Assembly: GCA_910585015.1 (NCBI GenBank)
Contig: CAJUCT010000072.1
Coordinates: 1-12,847, forward strand
DNA: 12,847 nt
Reading direction: 5' to 3'
Origin: an uncultured Acetatifactor sp.
GTDB taxonomy: Bacteria > Bacillota > Clostridia > Lachnospirales > Lachnospiraceae
Shown: in pieces, positions 5,518-12,634 of the stretch
Layout of the letters: every line of letters starts with the position of its first letter
Position numbering within the stretch: the stretch's first letter is position 1
Notes under the pieces: generated by a model
The model's input: only the letters and a program-made list of their open reading frames with translations
The model's database searches: none
What the model was told of the DNA's origin: nothing
Program-made: the position numbers and the translations under genes

Positions 5518-7035
5518 ATGAATGCATCTCCATCAAATAGGGAAGGTATTTCCCCAAAAACTCTTCTTGCCCTGCTGGAGCGCCTGGAGCAGGCACATAT
5601 CCCCATGCACAGCCTGCACATTCTGCGGCGCGGAAAGCCGGAGCTGGAAGCCTACTACGCCCCCTGTCATAAAGGCCAGCTGCACCGCATGTTCTCCATC
5701 AGCAAAAGCCTGACGGCGCTGGCCATATTGAAACTCTATGAGACGGGCAGCATCTCCCTGGATGCCTCCATCTGCCAGTATTTTCCGGAATATGTAACCG
5801 CGGACACTCATCCGTGGATTCGGCAGACCACCCTTCGGGACATGTTGATGATGAGAAGCTGCCACGCTTCCACCACTTACAAATTCGACAAAAAGCTGGA
5901 CTGGGTGGAGAGCTTTTTCACCGTGGCCCCCACCCACAAGCCCGGGACGGTATTCCACTACGACACCAGCGCCTCCCACACGCTCTGCGCCCTGGTAGAA
6001 AAGCTGACAGGACGCCCCATGCTGGACTATCTGAAGGACGTGATGCTGCGGGAAATCGGGTGGAGCGAGGAGTCCTACATGCTCACTGACCCCTTTGGTC
6101 ATTCCATGGGCGGCAGCGGCCTCATGGCCACGTCGGAGGATCTGGTACTGCTGGGGAAACTCTTGATGCAGGATGGCTGTTGGAAAGGTAAACAGTTGAT
6201 CCAACGAGAGCTTCTCTCCGATGCCCTGGCCTGGCACAGCGCCACAGCCGTCACCGGTCCCATCACCAGCGAATGTCAGGGCTATGGCTATTTCTTCTGG
6301 CGTGGAGAGCAGGATGCACGAATATGCTATGGTATGGGCGGCCAGCTGGTTCTCTGCTATCCCGCCCGGGAACTGCTGGTGGTGACCACCGCGGACACGC
6401 AGGGTATGAATGGCGCCAACCAACTCATCTATGACGCCATCCACCAGATTCTGCTGCCCGGATTGGAGAGTCGGGAAGCCACAGATACCGCTTCAGACGC
6501 AGACAGGGAGGCACTGTGGCAAAAAGTTTCCCGGCTGTGCATAGAGCCCATAGCTTCCGTCTGTTCCCAGGGCTGCAGCTATCAGCTTCGAAGCGAGTCT
6601 CCTTCTTCCGGCGAGGAAATGACTCCGGCAGTCAATTACCTGGATCCCCGGACAGACGGCGCCCGGATACAGGGGCTGGTCTACCGGATTCAGGGAGACA
6701 GCGCCTTCAGCGATCTATCTCTGGAGTTGTCGGACAGGGAAGGGGTGCTGCGCTACACCTTAAACGGAACTGCCTGCCGGCTGTCCTTTGGGCTGGACCG
6801 GGTGATTCCCGGGCATTTCCCTGTCTATGATATGTTCTGTGCCTCCAGCGGCACGTGGCTGGACGAGCACACTTTTTATATCCGGACCCATCTTCTGGAC
6901 ACCAGCGTAGGCGGCGTCTATATACAGCTTTATTTTGGGGAAAAGGATGTGACAGTTTTTATGAAAAAACAGGAAGAAACCCTGTTTGGGGAATACACCG
7001 GGCACCTGTACGGAACTTGTGACCAAAAAGAGTAG
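5518..7035 (+). CDS. Serine hydrolase of the beta-lactamase (class C-like/EstB) family
   Basis: The 505-residue protein has no signal peptide and should be cytoplasmic. The N-terminal two thirds are the penicillin-binding-like fold: SISK at 60-63 (SxxK, nucleophile Ser60, Lys63), YDT at 148-150 in place of the Tyr-x-Asn motif (Tyr148 the likely base), and YGMGGQ at 271-276 in the position of the third (HxG/KTG) motif. Residues from about 335 to 505 form an extra, probably beta-rich C-terminal module that I do not recognise. ATG 5518 is preceded by GGTGAT at four bases; GTG 5509 is an alternative, three residues longer. Homologues are often called beta-lactamases but most are esterases or peptidases; resistance is not implied. 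It is divergent from the esterase/transporter locus, so a carbohydrate-ester substrate is a guess. Its stop abuts the ispD stop with no gap. Confidence 0.85.
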   Translation: MNASPSNREGISPKTLLALLERLEQAHIPMHSLHILRRGKPELEAYYAPCHKGQLHRMFSISKSLTALAILKLYETGSISLDASICQYFPEYVTADTHPWIRQTTLRDMLMMRSCHASTTYKFDKKLDWVESFFTVAPTHKPGTVFHYDTSASHTLCALVEKLTGRPMLDYLKDVMLREIGWSEESYMLTDPFGHSMGGSGLMATSEDLVLLGKLLMQDGCWKGKQLIQRELLSDALAWHSATAVTGPITSECQGYGYFFWRGEQDARICYGMGGQLVLCYPARELLVVTTADTQGMNGANQLIYDAIHQILLPGLESREATDTASDADREALWQKVSRLCIEPIASVCSQGCSYQLRSESPSSGEEMTPAVNYLDPRTDGARIQGLVYRIQGDSAFSDLSLELSDREGVLRYTLNGTACRLSFGLDRVIPGHFPVYDMFCASSGTWLDEHTFYIRTHLLDTSVGGVYIQLYFGEKDVTVFMKKQEETLFGEYTGHLYGTCDQKE

Positions 7036-7770
7036 TTACTCCAGCAGAGCCTTTGCAATCCTCATATCCTCCGGCGTGGTCACCTTGATATTCTTATAGG
7101 AGGCCGGCACCAGCTTTACCTGGCGGCGCAGCATAGTCTCCGCCACCATGGCGTCATCCGTGATCTGAACGCCCTGCTGCCGAAGCTGCGGCAGCTGCGC
7201 CATGAGCCTGCGGTATGCCTCGCAAATCATCCGCACTTCAAAGACCTGGGGGGTCTGCACCAGCCAGACGCTGTCCCTGTTGGGCGTCTGCAGGGCGCAG
7301 CCCTCCGTATCCGCCAGTTTCACCGTGTCCTTGGAGGGCACGGCGGCCACGCAGGCGCCGTAGGCCACTGCCGCCGCATAAGTGTCCTCCAGGATTTTCT
7401 CCGTCAGAAAGGGCCTGGCCCCGTCATGGATGAATACATAGCCGTCCCGGTTGGGTACTTTCAGTTCCCCTTCCTCCAGCACTGTCATGGCGCGGGCCAC
7501 CGATTCATAGCGCTCACTGCCGCCTGCCGTGACGGTATCCACCTTGGAAAAACCGTATTTTTCCACGATCTCCCTTTGCATATAAGAAATGTCGTCCGCT
7601 CCCGTCACCAGGATACAGTCATCTATAATCGCCGACCGCTCCACCACGTCTAAAGCGTACCAGATCAGCGGCTTGCCTCCCAGTTCCATAAACTGCTTGG
7701 GCACATCGCTGCGCATCCTGCTGCCGCTACCCGCCGCCAAGACCACAGCCGTGCATCTCATCTTATTCAT
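7036..7770 (-). CDS. ispD: 2-C-methyl-D-erythritol 4-phosphate cytidylyltransferase
   Basis: IspD joins CTP to MEP to give CDP-ME, the third step of the MEP isoprenoid pathway, in the cytoplasm. The 244-residue length is normal. Visible motifs: the CTP-binding loop VVLAAGSGSRM at 9-19 with PKQF at 24-27 (Lys25), GGSER at 83-87, HDGARP at 115-120, TDDA at 204-207 and NIKVTTPED at 227-235. It is the last gene of the minus-strand block, starting four bases after the tsaD stop, so the two are probably translationally coupled. ATG 7770 is taken as start; ATG 7761 is also possible. The downstream neighbour is convergent and ends at the adjoining base, with no visible terminator between. A bifunctional IspDF is excluded by length. 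Confidence 0.95.
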   Translation of the reverse strand: MNKMRCTAVVLAAGSGSRMRSDVPKQFMELGGKPLIWYALDVVERSAIIDDCILVTGADDISYMQREIVEKYGFSKVDTVTAGGSERYESVARAMTVLEEGELKVPNRDGYVFIHDGARPFLTEKILEDTYAAAVAYGACVAAVPSKDTVKLADTEGCALQTPNRDSVWLVQTPQVFEVRMICEAYRRLMAQLPQLRQQGVQITDDAMVAETMLRRQVKLVPASYKNIKVTTPEDMRIAKALLE

Positions 7771-7774
7771 ATCC

Positions 7775-8809
7775 CTAAAATCCTCTTGTCCCTAATTTCA
7801 GATTCGGCACCGCGTTCAAGTCCAGTCCGCTGCGCACACCCTTCATATATTCATAGTAGCCTGCCACGCCGATCATGGCGGCATTGTCCGTGCAGTAAAT
7901 GGGGCTGGGATAATAAAAATCAATGCCATTCCTGCGGCAGGCCTCGCTCATAGCCTCCCGCAGAGCGGAGTTGGAGGCCACGCCCCCCGCGATGGCGAAC
8001 CGATCATAGCCGTACTCCTTCACCGCATGTATGGAGTGCTCCACCAGCACTTCCACCACCGCCTTTTGGAAGGATGCAGCCACATCCGCCTGACAGATTT
8101 CCTCCCCCTTCATCCGGCAGCCGTTCAGATAGTTCAGCACCGCCGATTTAAGACCGCTGAAGCTGAAATCATAGGCATTGTCCGCCAGCTTTGCCCGGGG
8201 AAAAGCAATGGCATCGGGATTGCCCTCCCTGGAAACCTTGTCAATCTTAGGTCCGCCGGGATAGCCCAGGCCGATAGCCCGGGCCACCTTGTCGAAAGCC
8301 TCCCCCGCCGCGTCATCCCTGGTCTGCCCGATGATTTCATACTCGCCGTAGTCCTTCACCACCGCCAGATGGGAATGCCCGCCGGACACCACCAGACATA
8401 TGTAGGGCGGCTCTAACTGGGCGTGTTCTATATAGTTGGCGCTGATATGTCCTTCGATATGGTGTACACCGATCAGCGGAATCCCCGTGGCAAAGCTGAG
8501 GGCCTTGGCCGCCGACACTCCCACCAGCAGCGCTCCCACCAGACCCGGTCCGTAGGTCACGGCGATGGCGTCCATCCTGCGCAGCTTTTGCCCCGCCTCC
8601 TGCAGCGCCGCTTCAATCACCTGATTAATCATCTCGATATGTTTGCGGGAGGCGATCTCCGGCACCACGCCCCCATACAAAGTATGAAGTGCTATCTGCG
8701 TGGAAATCACGTTGGATAACACTTCTCTGCCGTTCTTCACCACCGAGGCCGCTGTCTCGTCACAGGAACTCTCGATGGCCAATATGTATATGTCCTTTTC
8801 CGCTTCCAT
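7775..8809 (-). CDS. tsaD: tRNA N6-adenosine threonylcarbamoyltransferase TsaD
   Basis: TsaD moves the threonylcarbamoyl group from TC-AMP to A37 of ANN-decoding tRNAs, working with TsaB and TsaE. It has 344 residues from ATG 8809. The ASKHA-fold signature IESSCDETAAS is at 12-22; the metal-binding HIEGH is at 117-121; GGVASNS and YCTDNAAMIG near the C-terminus complete the active site (Asp of TDN is a metal ligand). The frame stays open to a TTG at 8860, but the conserved proteins start close to the chosen ATG, so the longer start is not used. Its partners tsaE and tsaB are 2.5 kb upstream on the same strand, separated by rimI, a CxxC protein, rnz and a membrane protein. An 89-base gap with a stem-loop precedes it. 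Confidence 0.97.
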   Translation of the reverse strand: MEAEKDIYILAIESSCDETAASVVKNGREVLSNVISTQIALHTLYGGVVPEIASRKHIEMINQVIEAALQEAGQKLRRMDAIAVTYGPGLVGALLVGVSAAKALSFATGIPLIGVHHIEGHISANYIEHAQLEPPYICLVVSGGHSHLAVVKDYGEYEIIGQTRDDAAGEAFDKVARAIGLGYPGGPKIDKVSREGNPDAIAFPRAKLADNAYDFSFSGLKSAVLNYLNGCRMKGEEICQADVAASFQKAVVEVLVEHSIHAVKEYGYDRFAIAGGVASNSALREAMSEACRRNGIDFYYPSPIYCTDNAAMIGVAGYYEYMKGVRSGLDLNAVPNLKLGTRGF

Positions 8810-8839
8810 TCTCGCCCAATCCCTTCCTGCGGTTTTGGG

Positions 8840-8880
8840 TCTGCCAGTGATTGTACGCAAAACAGTACCGGATCACCAGA
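8840..8880 (-). promoter_or_regulatory. Imperfect stem-loop upstream of tsaD
   Basis: On either strand TCTG/CAGA, GTGAT/ATCAC and GTAC/GTAC pair in nested order, with small bulges and an 8-base loop. It fills most of the 89-base gap between the membrane-protein stop and the tsaD ATG. No U-run follows, so it is not a clear terminator. It may be an mRNA-processing or stability site; the role is unknown. Confidence 0.35.
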
Positions 8881-8898
8881 CTGCCGCCCATCCGTTTT

Positions 8899-9498
8899 TT
8901 AGTTCTCCTGGATATTCTCTCTCAGGTTCTCCTCCAGGTCCCAGCCATAAATTTTCCAGCGGCCGTCCCCGTCCTTGCGCAGCAGATACACCTGCCGGCT
9001 GGAAGAACTCTCCCTGCCCTGTAGTATATCGTATCCGCAGCGAATCTTGGCAAATTTATACCCGTCCTGGGTAAACTCCTCCACGCTGGCGCTGGAAGCC
9101 AGTGAAATATTGGATATCTTCCGGTTATTCTTCCGGAAATCCTGAATCTCTGCCTCCAGATTGAAAATATATGTATCCCATTCATTGTTGTCCAGCAGTT
9201 CCTGGTCGTACAGGTCTCTGGCCTTGAGGGCCAAAGCTTCCAGTTCCTCCTGGCTGCAGTTTTCATTGTAGAAACACTTGATTATGTCGTTGTAGTACCG
9301 GATCACCTCTTTGGGAGTGGGGGGATAATAGTGCTCCAAATCCCGCAGCAACACGCTCTCCACCGTGGTCGGCACTTTCTCCTGCGCCGAGCGGTTGGAA
9401 CGGTTCACCAGATAGCAGTAGTATCCCACTACCAGTAAAATAAGAACCATAAGCACTATGGTGGTCTGAATTGTAAATTTGCCTTTTTTCGTCTTCAT
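8899..9498 (-). CDS. Single-span membrane-anchored protein of unknown function
   Basis: The 199-residue protein has a basic N-terminus (MKTKKGKFT), one hydrophobic segment at about 12-31, then an outside-facing domain of about 165 residues. The domain is acidic and helical at first (YYPPTPKEVIRYYNDI at about 57-72), then beta-like, ending in a WKIYGWDLEE strand. There is no lipobox or catalytic motif. It resembles conserved Lachnospiraceae proteins that I associate, from memory and without certainty, with DUF6715. The start is supported by TAGGAG six bases before the ATG, overlapping the rnz stop, so it is likely coupled to rnz. The C-terminal fold looks like the small alpha-beta domains that sense or bind at the envelope; that is a guess. 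Confidence 0.8.
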   Translation of the reverse strand: MKTKKGKFTIQTTIVLMVLILLVVGYYCYLVNRSNRSAQEKVPTTVESVLLRDLEHYYPPTPKEVIRYYNDIIKCFYNENCSQEELEALALKARDLYDQELLDNNEWDTYIFNLEAEIQDFRKNNRKISNISLASSASVEEFTQDGYKFAKIRCGYDILQGRESSSSRQVYLLRKDGDGRWKIYGWDLEENLRENIQEN

Positions 9499-9507
9499 GC
9501 GCCGCTC

Positions 9508-10419
9508 CTAATCCACGAAGTTAAGTTCCACACTTCTCCCGTCCTTGGCTGCTATGGAGGCTGGAAAAATCTTCCGCACCTCATGCATATATTCCTCCGG
9601 ACGGTTCAGGGAAGGACTGTAATGTGTCAGCCACAATTCCGGCACCTGCGCCTCCCTGGCCATGCGGGCCGCCTCGTACATGGTCATATGCTTATTTTCC
9701 CTGGCTTTGGCCTGCTTCTCCGGCTCTCCGTACATTCCCTCGCAGATAAAGAGATCCGCTCCCTTTGCATGGGCCACAATGCCCTCGGTGGGCCGAGTGT
9801 CCGTGCAGTAGGTGACCTTCAGCCCCTTGCGGGGCGCCCCCAACACCATGTCCGGCGTGTAAATCCGGCCGTCCACCTCCTGGGTCTCCCCCTTTTGCAG
9901 GCGGCTCCAGCACCGCTGGGGAATGTTAAGCTCCCGAGCCTTCTCCAGCTGGAACTTGCCGACGCGGTCAATTACCAGGCTATATCCATAGCATAACACA
10001 TTATGATTCACCTTGAAAGCCTCAATTTGAAATCCTTCAAAGGAAAATGTCTGTTCCTGCTCCGTGATCTCCGCATACCGGATCTCAAAGGGCAACTCCG
10101 GGGCGATGCAGCGCAGCGCATTCACAATTCTCTGCAGTCCCTTAGGACCGATGAGCAGCAGCGGCTCCGTCCGCTCCGCGTTGCCCATGGTCAGCAGCAT
10201 ACCCGGCAGACCGCTGATATGGTCCGCATGATAATGGGTAAAACATATAATGTCAATGGGCTTGGGGCTCCAGCCCTTTTCCTTTAGCGCAATCTGAGTA
10301 CCCTCACCGCAGTCGATGAGAATACTCTTACCATTGTATCGCATCATCAGAGAGGTGAGCCACCGATAAGGCAGGGGCATCATCCCTCCCGTCCCCAACA
10401 AACATACATCCAGCATCAC
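9508..10419 (-). CDS. rnz: Ribonuclease Z (tRNA 3' endonuclease)
   Basis: RNase Z cuts precursor tRNAs after the discriminator base, preparing them for CCA addition. The 303-residue length fits the short (ElaC/RnzS) form. The metallo-beta-lactamase motif THYHADH is at 61-67 (zinc ligands His62, His64, Asp66, His67); further ligands are His139 (NHN), Asp207 in YCTDTRP and His266 in LTHYSPS. His244 in ENKHMT is the conserved catalytic histidine of the family. AGGAGG precedes the ATG by five bases; the second codon is also ATG. It lies 118 bases after the small CxxC gene and nine bases before the membrane-protein gene. Its place beside the t6A genes makes this a tRNA-maturation neighbourhood. 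Confidence 0.95.
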   Translation of the reverse strand: MMLDVCLLGTGGMMPLPYRWLTSLMMRYNGKSILIDCGEGTQIALKEKGWSPKPIDIICFTHYHADHISGLPGMLLTMGNAERTEPLLLIGPKGLQRIVNALRCIAPELPFEIRYAEITEQEQTFSFEGFQIEAFKVNHNVLCYGYSLVIDRVGKFQLEKARELNIPQRCWSRLQKGETQEVDGRIYTPDMVLGAPRKGLKVTYCTDTRPTEGIVAHAKGADLFICEGMYGEPEKQAKARENKHMTMYEAARMAREAQVPELWLTHYSPSLNRPEEYMHEVRKIFPASIAAKDGRSVELNFVD

Positions 10420-10459
10420 TGCCTCCTGTCCGCACTGGTCGGATGACGCTGCCCCATAC

Positions 10460-10537
10460 TGCCGCTATGCGGCACTCAGATCACGAGGAAGAAGCCCCAT
10501 TGGGTCTTGCCGCGCAAGTCCGGCATCCGGCTTCTTC
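10460..10537 (-). promoter_or_regulatory. Hairpin cluster between the CxxC gene and rnz
   Basis: GAAGAAGCC (10488-10496) and GGCTTCTTC (10529-10537) form a perfect 9-bp stem whose outer arm ends at the CxxC gene stop. The enclosed 32 bases hold CTTGC-CGC-GCAAG (10506-10518). A second stem, TGCCGC-TAT-GCGGCA, follows at 10460-10474. No U-tract follows either, so these probably modulate the 3' end or stability of the upstream message rather than end it. The 118-base gap contains no gene. Confidence 0.45.
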
Positions 10538-10762
10538 TCACACCAGTTCGCTCTCCTCGCTCTCCTCCGCAGGAATCTGAAAACCGCCGGTCAGAGCATC
10601 ATAGCATTGCTCACACAGATCCCATCTGTGGCGCAGGCCATCCTTATTGCTGAAATAGCCGAAGACCACGTCCGCCGAGAAATATCCCTCCCGGATCATA
10701 CCCTCCTGCTGCTGTAATTCTTTTCCACATTGATTGCAAAAAATTTTGTTGTCACGCTTCAT
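10538..10762 (-). CDS. Small CxxC zinc-ribbon-like protein, unknown function
   Basis: This 74-residue protein has two Cys pairs, CNQC (9-12) and CEQC (50-53), spaced like a four-cysteine zinc site, with an aromatic segment between (GYFSADVVFGYFSNKDG) and an acidic tail (EESEESE). No signal peptide or membrane segment is seen. A GGAGG seven bases before the ATG and codon use like its neighbours support a real gene. It probably starts the transcript from the promoter at 10867-10875, with rnz next. Small double-CxxC proteins of this type occur in Clostridia without known function; a nucleic-acid or protein-binding role is only suggested by the fold type. Confidence 0.8.
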   Translation of the reverse strand: MKRDNKIFCNQCGKELQQQEGMIREGYFSADVVFGYFSNKDGLRHRWDLCEQCYDALTGGFQIPAEESEESELV

Positions 10763-10804
10763 CCTTCATCCTCCGCCAGTCTGTATTCCATGCTCCATGC
10801 ATCC

Positions 10805-10834
10805 GCGCATTGCCGCAAACTGCGGCCTATGCGC
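10805..10834 (-). promoter_or_regulatory. Strong stem-loop in the leader of the CxxC gene
   Basis: GCGCAT (10805-10810) pairs with ATGCGC (10829-10834), and inside it GCCGCA pairs with TGCGGC around loop AAC, with a 1/2-base internal bulge. It sits midway between the predicted start (about 10860) and the ATG at 10762. There is no U-run on either strand, so it is a leader structure, not a terminator. Confidence 0.5.
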
Positions 10835-10866
10835 ATTTGCAACATCTCTTTCTTGCATCCGCATTC

Positions 10867-10875
10867 ATTGTAGCA
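10867..10875 (-). promoter_or_regulatory. Extended -10 promoter of the CxxC gene / rnz transcript
   Basis: Minus strand TGCTACAAT is an extended -10 (TGn plus TACAAT). No good -35 is seen 17 bases upstream. Start would be near 10860, leaving a leader of about 97 bases before ATG 10762. It lies in the 168-base gap after the rimI stop, the largest break inside the housekeeping block, so it plausibly drives the CxxC protein, rnz, membrane protein, tsaD and ispD. Confidence 0.45.
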
Positions 10876-10930
10876 CAGCTTATGTCGAATGAGTGAGGAA
10901 ATTGTTGGATATTGTAATGTATGGTTTCTT

Positions 10931-11377
10931 TTACCCGTGCTCCCTGTCCCGTTTCCACAGAATCATGGCATCCTCCGTGGGCTTTTCATAGAAGCGGGGG
11001 CGGATTCCCTCGGACACAAAACCTGCCTTCTCATAGACATGGATGGCCGGCCCATTGCTCACCCGCACTTCCAGGGTAAATGCCTCCACCCCCATGGCAT
11101 AGCCCCGCCTCAGAGTCTCCCGCAGCAGCGCCGTGGCAATCCCCCTGTTGCGGTAAGCTTCATCCACCACCACATTGTCGATTTCACCGTCCCCGGACAC
11201 ATTGGTGACGCCGCAGCTGCCCACCACCCGGCCGTCCACCTCCGCCACCAGGTACAGGCTGTTCCGATCCGCTATCAGTCTGGCAAAGTCCGCCGCCGAC
11301 CAGGGCATGGAAAAGGCCCTGGCCTCTATGACGCTCAATGGCTCCACGTCCTCCGGCCTAAGTTCCCGTATGACCAT
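10931..11377 (-). CDS. rimI: N-alpha-acetyltransferase RimI (GNAT family)
   Basis: RimI acetylates protein N-termini, classically ribosomal protein bS18 in E. coli. From ATG 11377 it is 148 residues, the usual length. GNAT features: N-terminal IRELRPEDVEPLSVIEARAF, motif A acetyl-CoA loop RNRGIA at 76-81 preceded by VVVDEAY, and motif B EVRVSN ... HVYEKAGF at 103-120 with Tyr115 the likely general acid. The frame stays open to 11581, but that part overlaps tsaB out of frame and is not conserved-looking. The first 20 bases overlap the end of tsaB, indicating translational coupling. The tsaE-tsaB-rimI order is the common Firmicutes arrangement; why RimI is tied to t6A genes is not settled. Confidence 0.93.
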   Translation of the reverse strand: MVIRELRPEDVEPLSVIEARAFSMPWSAADFARLIADRNSLYLVAEVDGRVVGSCGVTNVSGDGEIDNVVVDEAYRNRGIATALLRETLRRGYAMGVEAFTLEVRVSNGPAIHVYEKAGFVSEGIRPRFYEKPTEDAMILWKRDREHG

Positions 11378-12113
11378 CCGCTTCTTCCCTTTCTCGCTCT
11401 GCCTGGCTTTTGCGCAGATATATAGGCTGGTGTTCCGTAGCGCTGACCACCCTCCCCCTGGCGGCATACACCGCCCCCAGGGCCGCCACGCCGGCCGCGC
11501 GCTGACGGCTATAATGGGCCGGAGCCAGACTGTAGGGCACTTGCATTTTCTCCCGGATCTGCTCCAGATACACCGGCACACCGTCCCCCAGAAAGATCAC
11601 TTCCCTGCCCAGGCGGTTGCACTCTTCCACAATCTCCGCCACATCCACGGCACACTGATCCCGCAGTACGCGCAGTTCGTAGCTTACCTCTGCCCGCGCA
11701 ACCGAAGTTTGGCCCGGCAATGCAGGAATATACTCGTAGAGCCCCGTATAGACCTGATTCCTGCGGGCGTCCATCATGGGACACACCAGCTTGTCCGTGC
11801 CGTAAAGATTATAGGCCAGCCCCTCCAGGGTAGGCACCTCCACCAGAGGCTTTCCAAGCGCCAGGCCCAGGCCCTTGGCTGTGGCCGACCCAATGCGCAG
11901 ACCTGTAAAGGAACCCGGCCCGGCAGCAATGGCAATGACATCTATCGTATCCAACTCCAGGGAGATCATCTGCCGCAGCTGCTCCAACATGGGCAGCAAA
12001 GTCTGGGAATGGGTCTTTTTGTCATTCGTGGTAAACTCCGCCCGCAGCACATCGTCCTCCACCAGGGCAACGCTGGCCACCAGGCCGGAAGTATCTATCG
12101 CCAACACTCTCAT
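11358..12113 (-). CDS. tsaB: tRNA threonylcarbamoyladenosine biosynthesis protein TsaB
   Basis: TsaB is the inactive ASKHA paralogue of TsaD; it dimerises with TsaD and recruits TsaE and tRNA for t6A37 synthesis. The length is 251 residues. The N-terminus MRVLAIDTSG, the THSQ segment at 34-37 and the AAGPGSFTGLRIG motif at 63-75 are diagnostic of the TsaB/YeaZ family. The metal-binding HxEGH of TsaD is absent, as expected. AGGAG lies about ten bases before the ATG. It follows tsaE after a 63-base gap holding a repeat-end hairpin and overlaps rimI by 20 bases. The last about 15 residues are highly charged (SQAEREREE) and encode the overlap with rimI. Confidence 0.96.
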   Translation of the reverse strand: MRVLAIDTSGLVASVALVEDDVLRAEFTTNDKKTHSQTLLPMLEQLRQMISLELDTIDVIAIAAGPGSFTGLRIGSATAKGLGLALGKPLVEVPTLEGLAYNLYGTDKLVCPMMDARRNQVYTGLYEYIPALPGQTSVARAEVSYELRVLRDQCAVDVAEIVEECNRLGREVIFLGDGVPVYLEQIREKMQVPYSLAPAHYSRQRAAGVAALGAVYAARGRVVSATEHQPIYLRKSQAEREREEADGHTGT

Positions 12114-12146
12114 AGGCAGTTCACTCCTTTCTTAATATAGATTTCC

Positions 12147-12166
12147 TTAGGCGATTGCGAAACGCC
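12147..12166. repeat. Solo copy of the MITE-like terminal repeat, in the tsaE-tsaB gap
   Basis: TTAGGCGATTGCGAAAC (12147-12163) matches the right end of the element at 5289-5305 (read as TTAGGCAATTGCGAAAC) at 16 of 17 bases. No partner end is in the flanking DNA. Here the sequence also forms its own small hairpin, GGCG/CGCC (12150-12153, 12163-12166). It may be a remnant of a larger copy, or show that the terminal sequence itself has a function between these co-transcribed genes. Confidence 0.5.
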
Positions 12167-12176
12167 CTTTCTGATA

Positions 12177-12623
12177 TCAGGCCGAACTCATTTCTATTTT
12201 ACGATAGTCAAATCCTTTTTCCAAGTCCTTTTTGATGGTAATCCGAATATGGCGCGGAGGCAGGATTTCCCGGATCAGGTCAGCCCACTCTATCAGGCAC
12301 ACTCCCTCTCCGTAAAAATATTCCTCGTAGCCAATTTCCTCCATCTCCTCCACATCGCCGATGCGGTAGACATCAAAATGATAAAAGGGCAGACGCCCCT
12401 CCTCATATACCTGCATGATAGTAAAGGTGGGACTGTTCACCGTCCCGGTGATCCCCAGCCCTGCCGCAACCCCCTGGGTAAACACGGTCTTGCCCACACC
12501 CAGATCCCCGATCAGGGTGTAGATCTGCCCTGCCAGGGCCTCACGCCCCAGCAGCTCCCCTATAGAAAATGTCTCCTCCGGGCTATGAGTCTCCCATACC
12601 CGGATATTTTCTGTCTCTGCCAT
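12177..12623 (-). CDS. tsaE: tRNA threonylcarbamoyladenosine biosynthesis ATPase TsaE
   Basis: TsaE is the P-loop ATPase that drives the TsaB-TsaD complex through its t6A cycle. The length is 148 residues. Walker A is GDLGVGKT at 39-46; the switch-like SPTFTIMQVYEE is near 64-75, and the family signature HFDVYRI is at about 82-88, followed by the LIEWAD segment. Family length and motif order are complete. AGGG lies five bases before the ATG. It is the first gene of the tsaE-tsaB-rimI set. The DNA in front is a tandem repeat whose units carry a similar ribosome-site/ATG module; no promoter was recognised before the window ends. Confidence 0.96.
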   Translation of the reverse strand: MAETENIRVWETHSPEETFSIGELLGREALAGQIYTLIGDLGVGKTVFTQGVAAGLGITGTVNSPTFTIMQVYEEGRLPFYHFDVYRIGDVEEMEEIGYEEYFYGEGVCLIEWADLIREILPPRHIRITIKKDLEKGFDYRKIEMSSA

Positions 12624-12634
12624 ACTTTCCCTGT

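Noticed and set aside
5533..6444. 303-codon minus-strand open frame inside the serine hydrolase
   Set aside because: It is the antisense shadow of a gene with intact catalytic motifs; composition is low-complexity (Gly/His/Gln-rich) and no family is recognisable.
5518..7035. True class C beta-lactamase (resistance gene)
   Set aside because: No signal peptide, altered second motif and a large extra C-terminal module argue against a secreted beta-lactamase.
8810..8860. Longer TsaD start at TTG 8860
   Set aside because: Adds 17 non-conserved residues from a rare start codon lying within the upstream stem-loop; ATG 8809 fits the family N-terminus.
11378..11581. N-terminal extension of RimI
   Set aside because: The extra 68 codons overlap tsaB out of frame and are Arg/Trp/Cys-rich; ATG 11377 gives the normal family length.
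11175..12140. 321-codon plus-strand open frame over rimI and tsaB
   Set aside because: Antisense to two well-supported genes; rich in His, Gln and Pro as expected of a shadow frame in GC-rich coding DNA.
12125..12163. Promoter for tsaB formed by TATATT near 12135
   Set aside because: The -35 position (TTTCGC) matches only two of six bases and the start would fall almost on the ribosome site.
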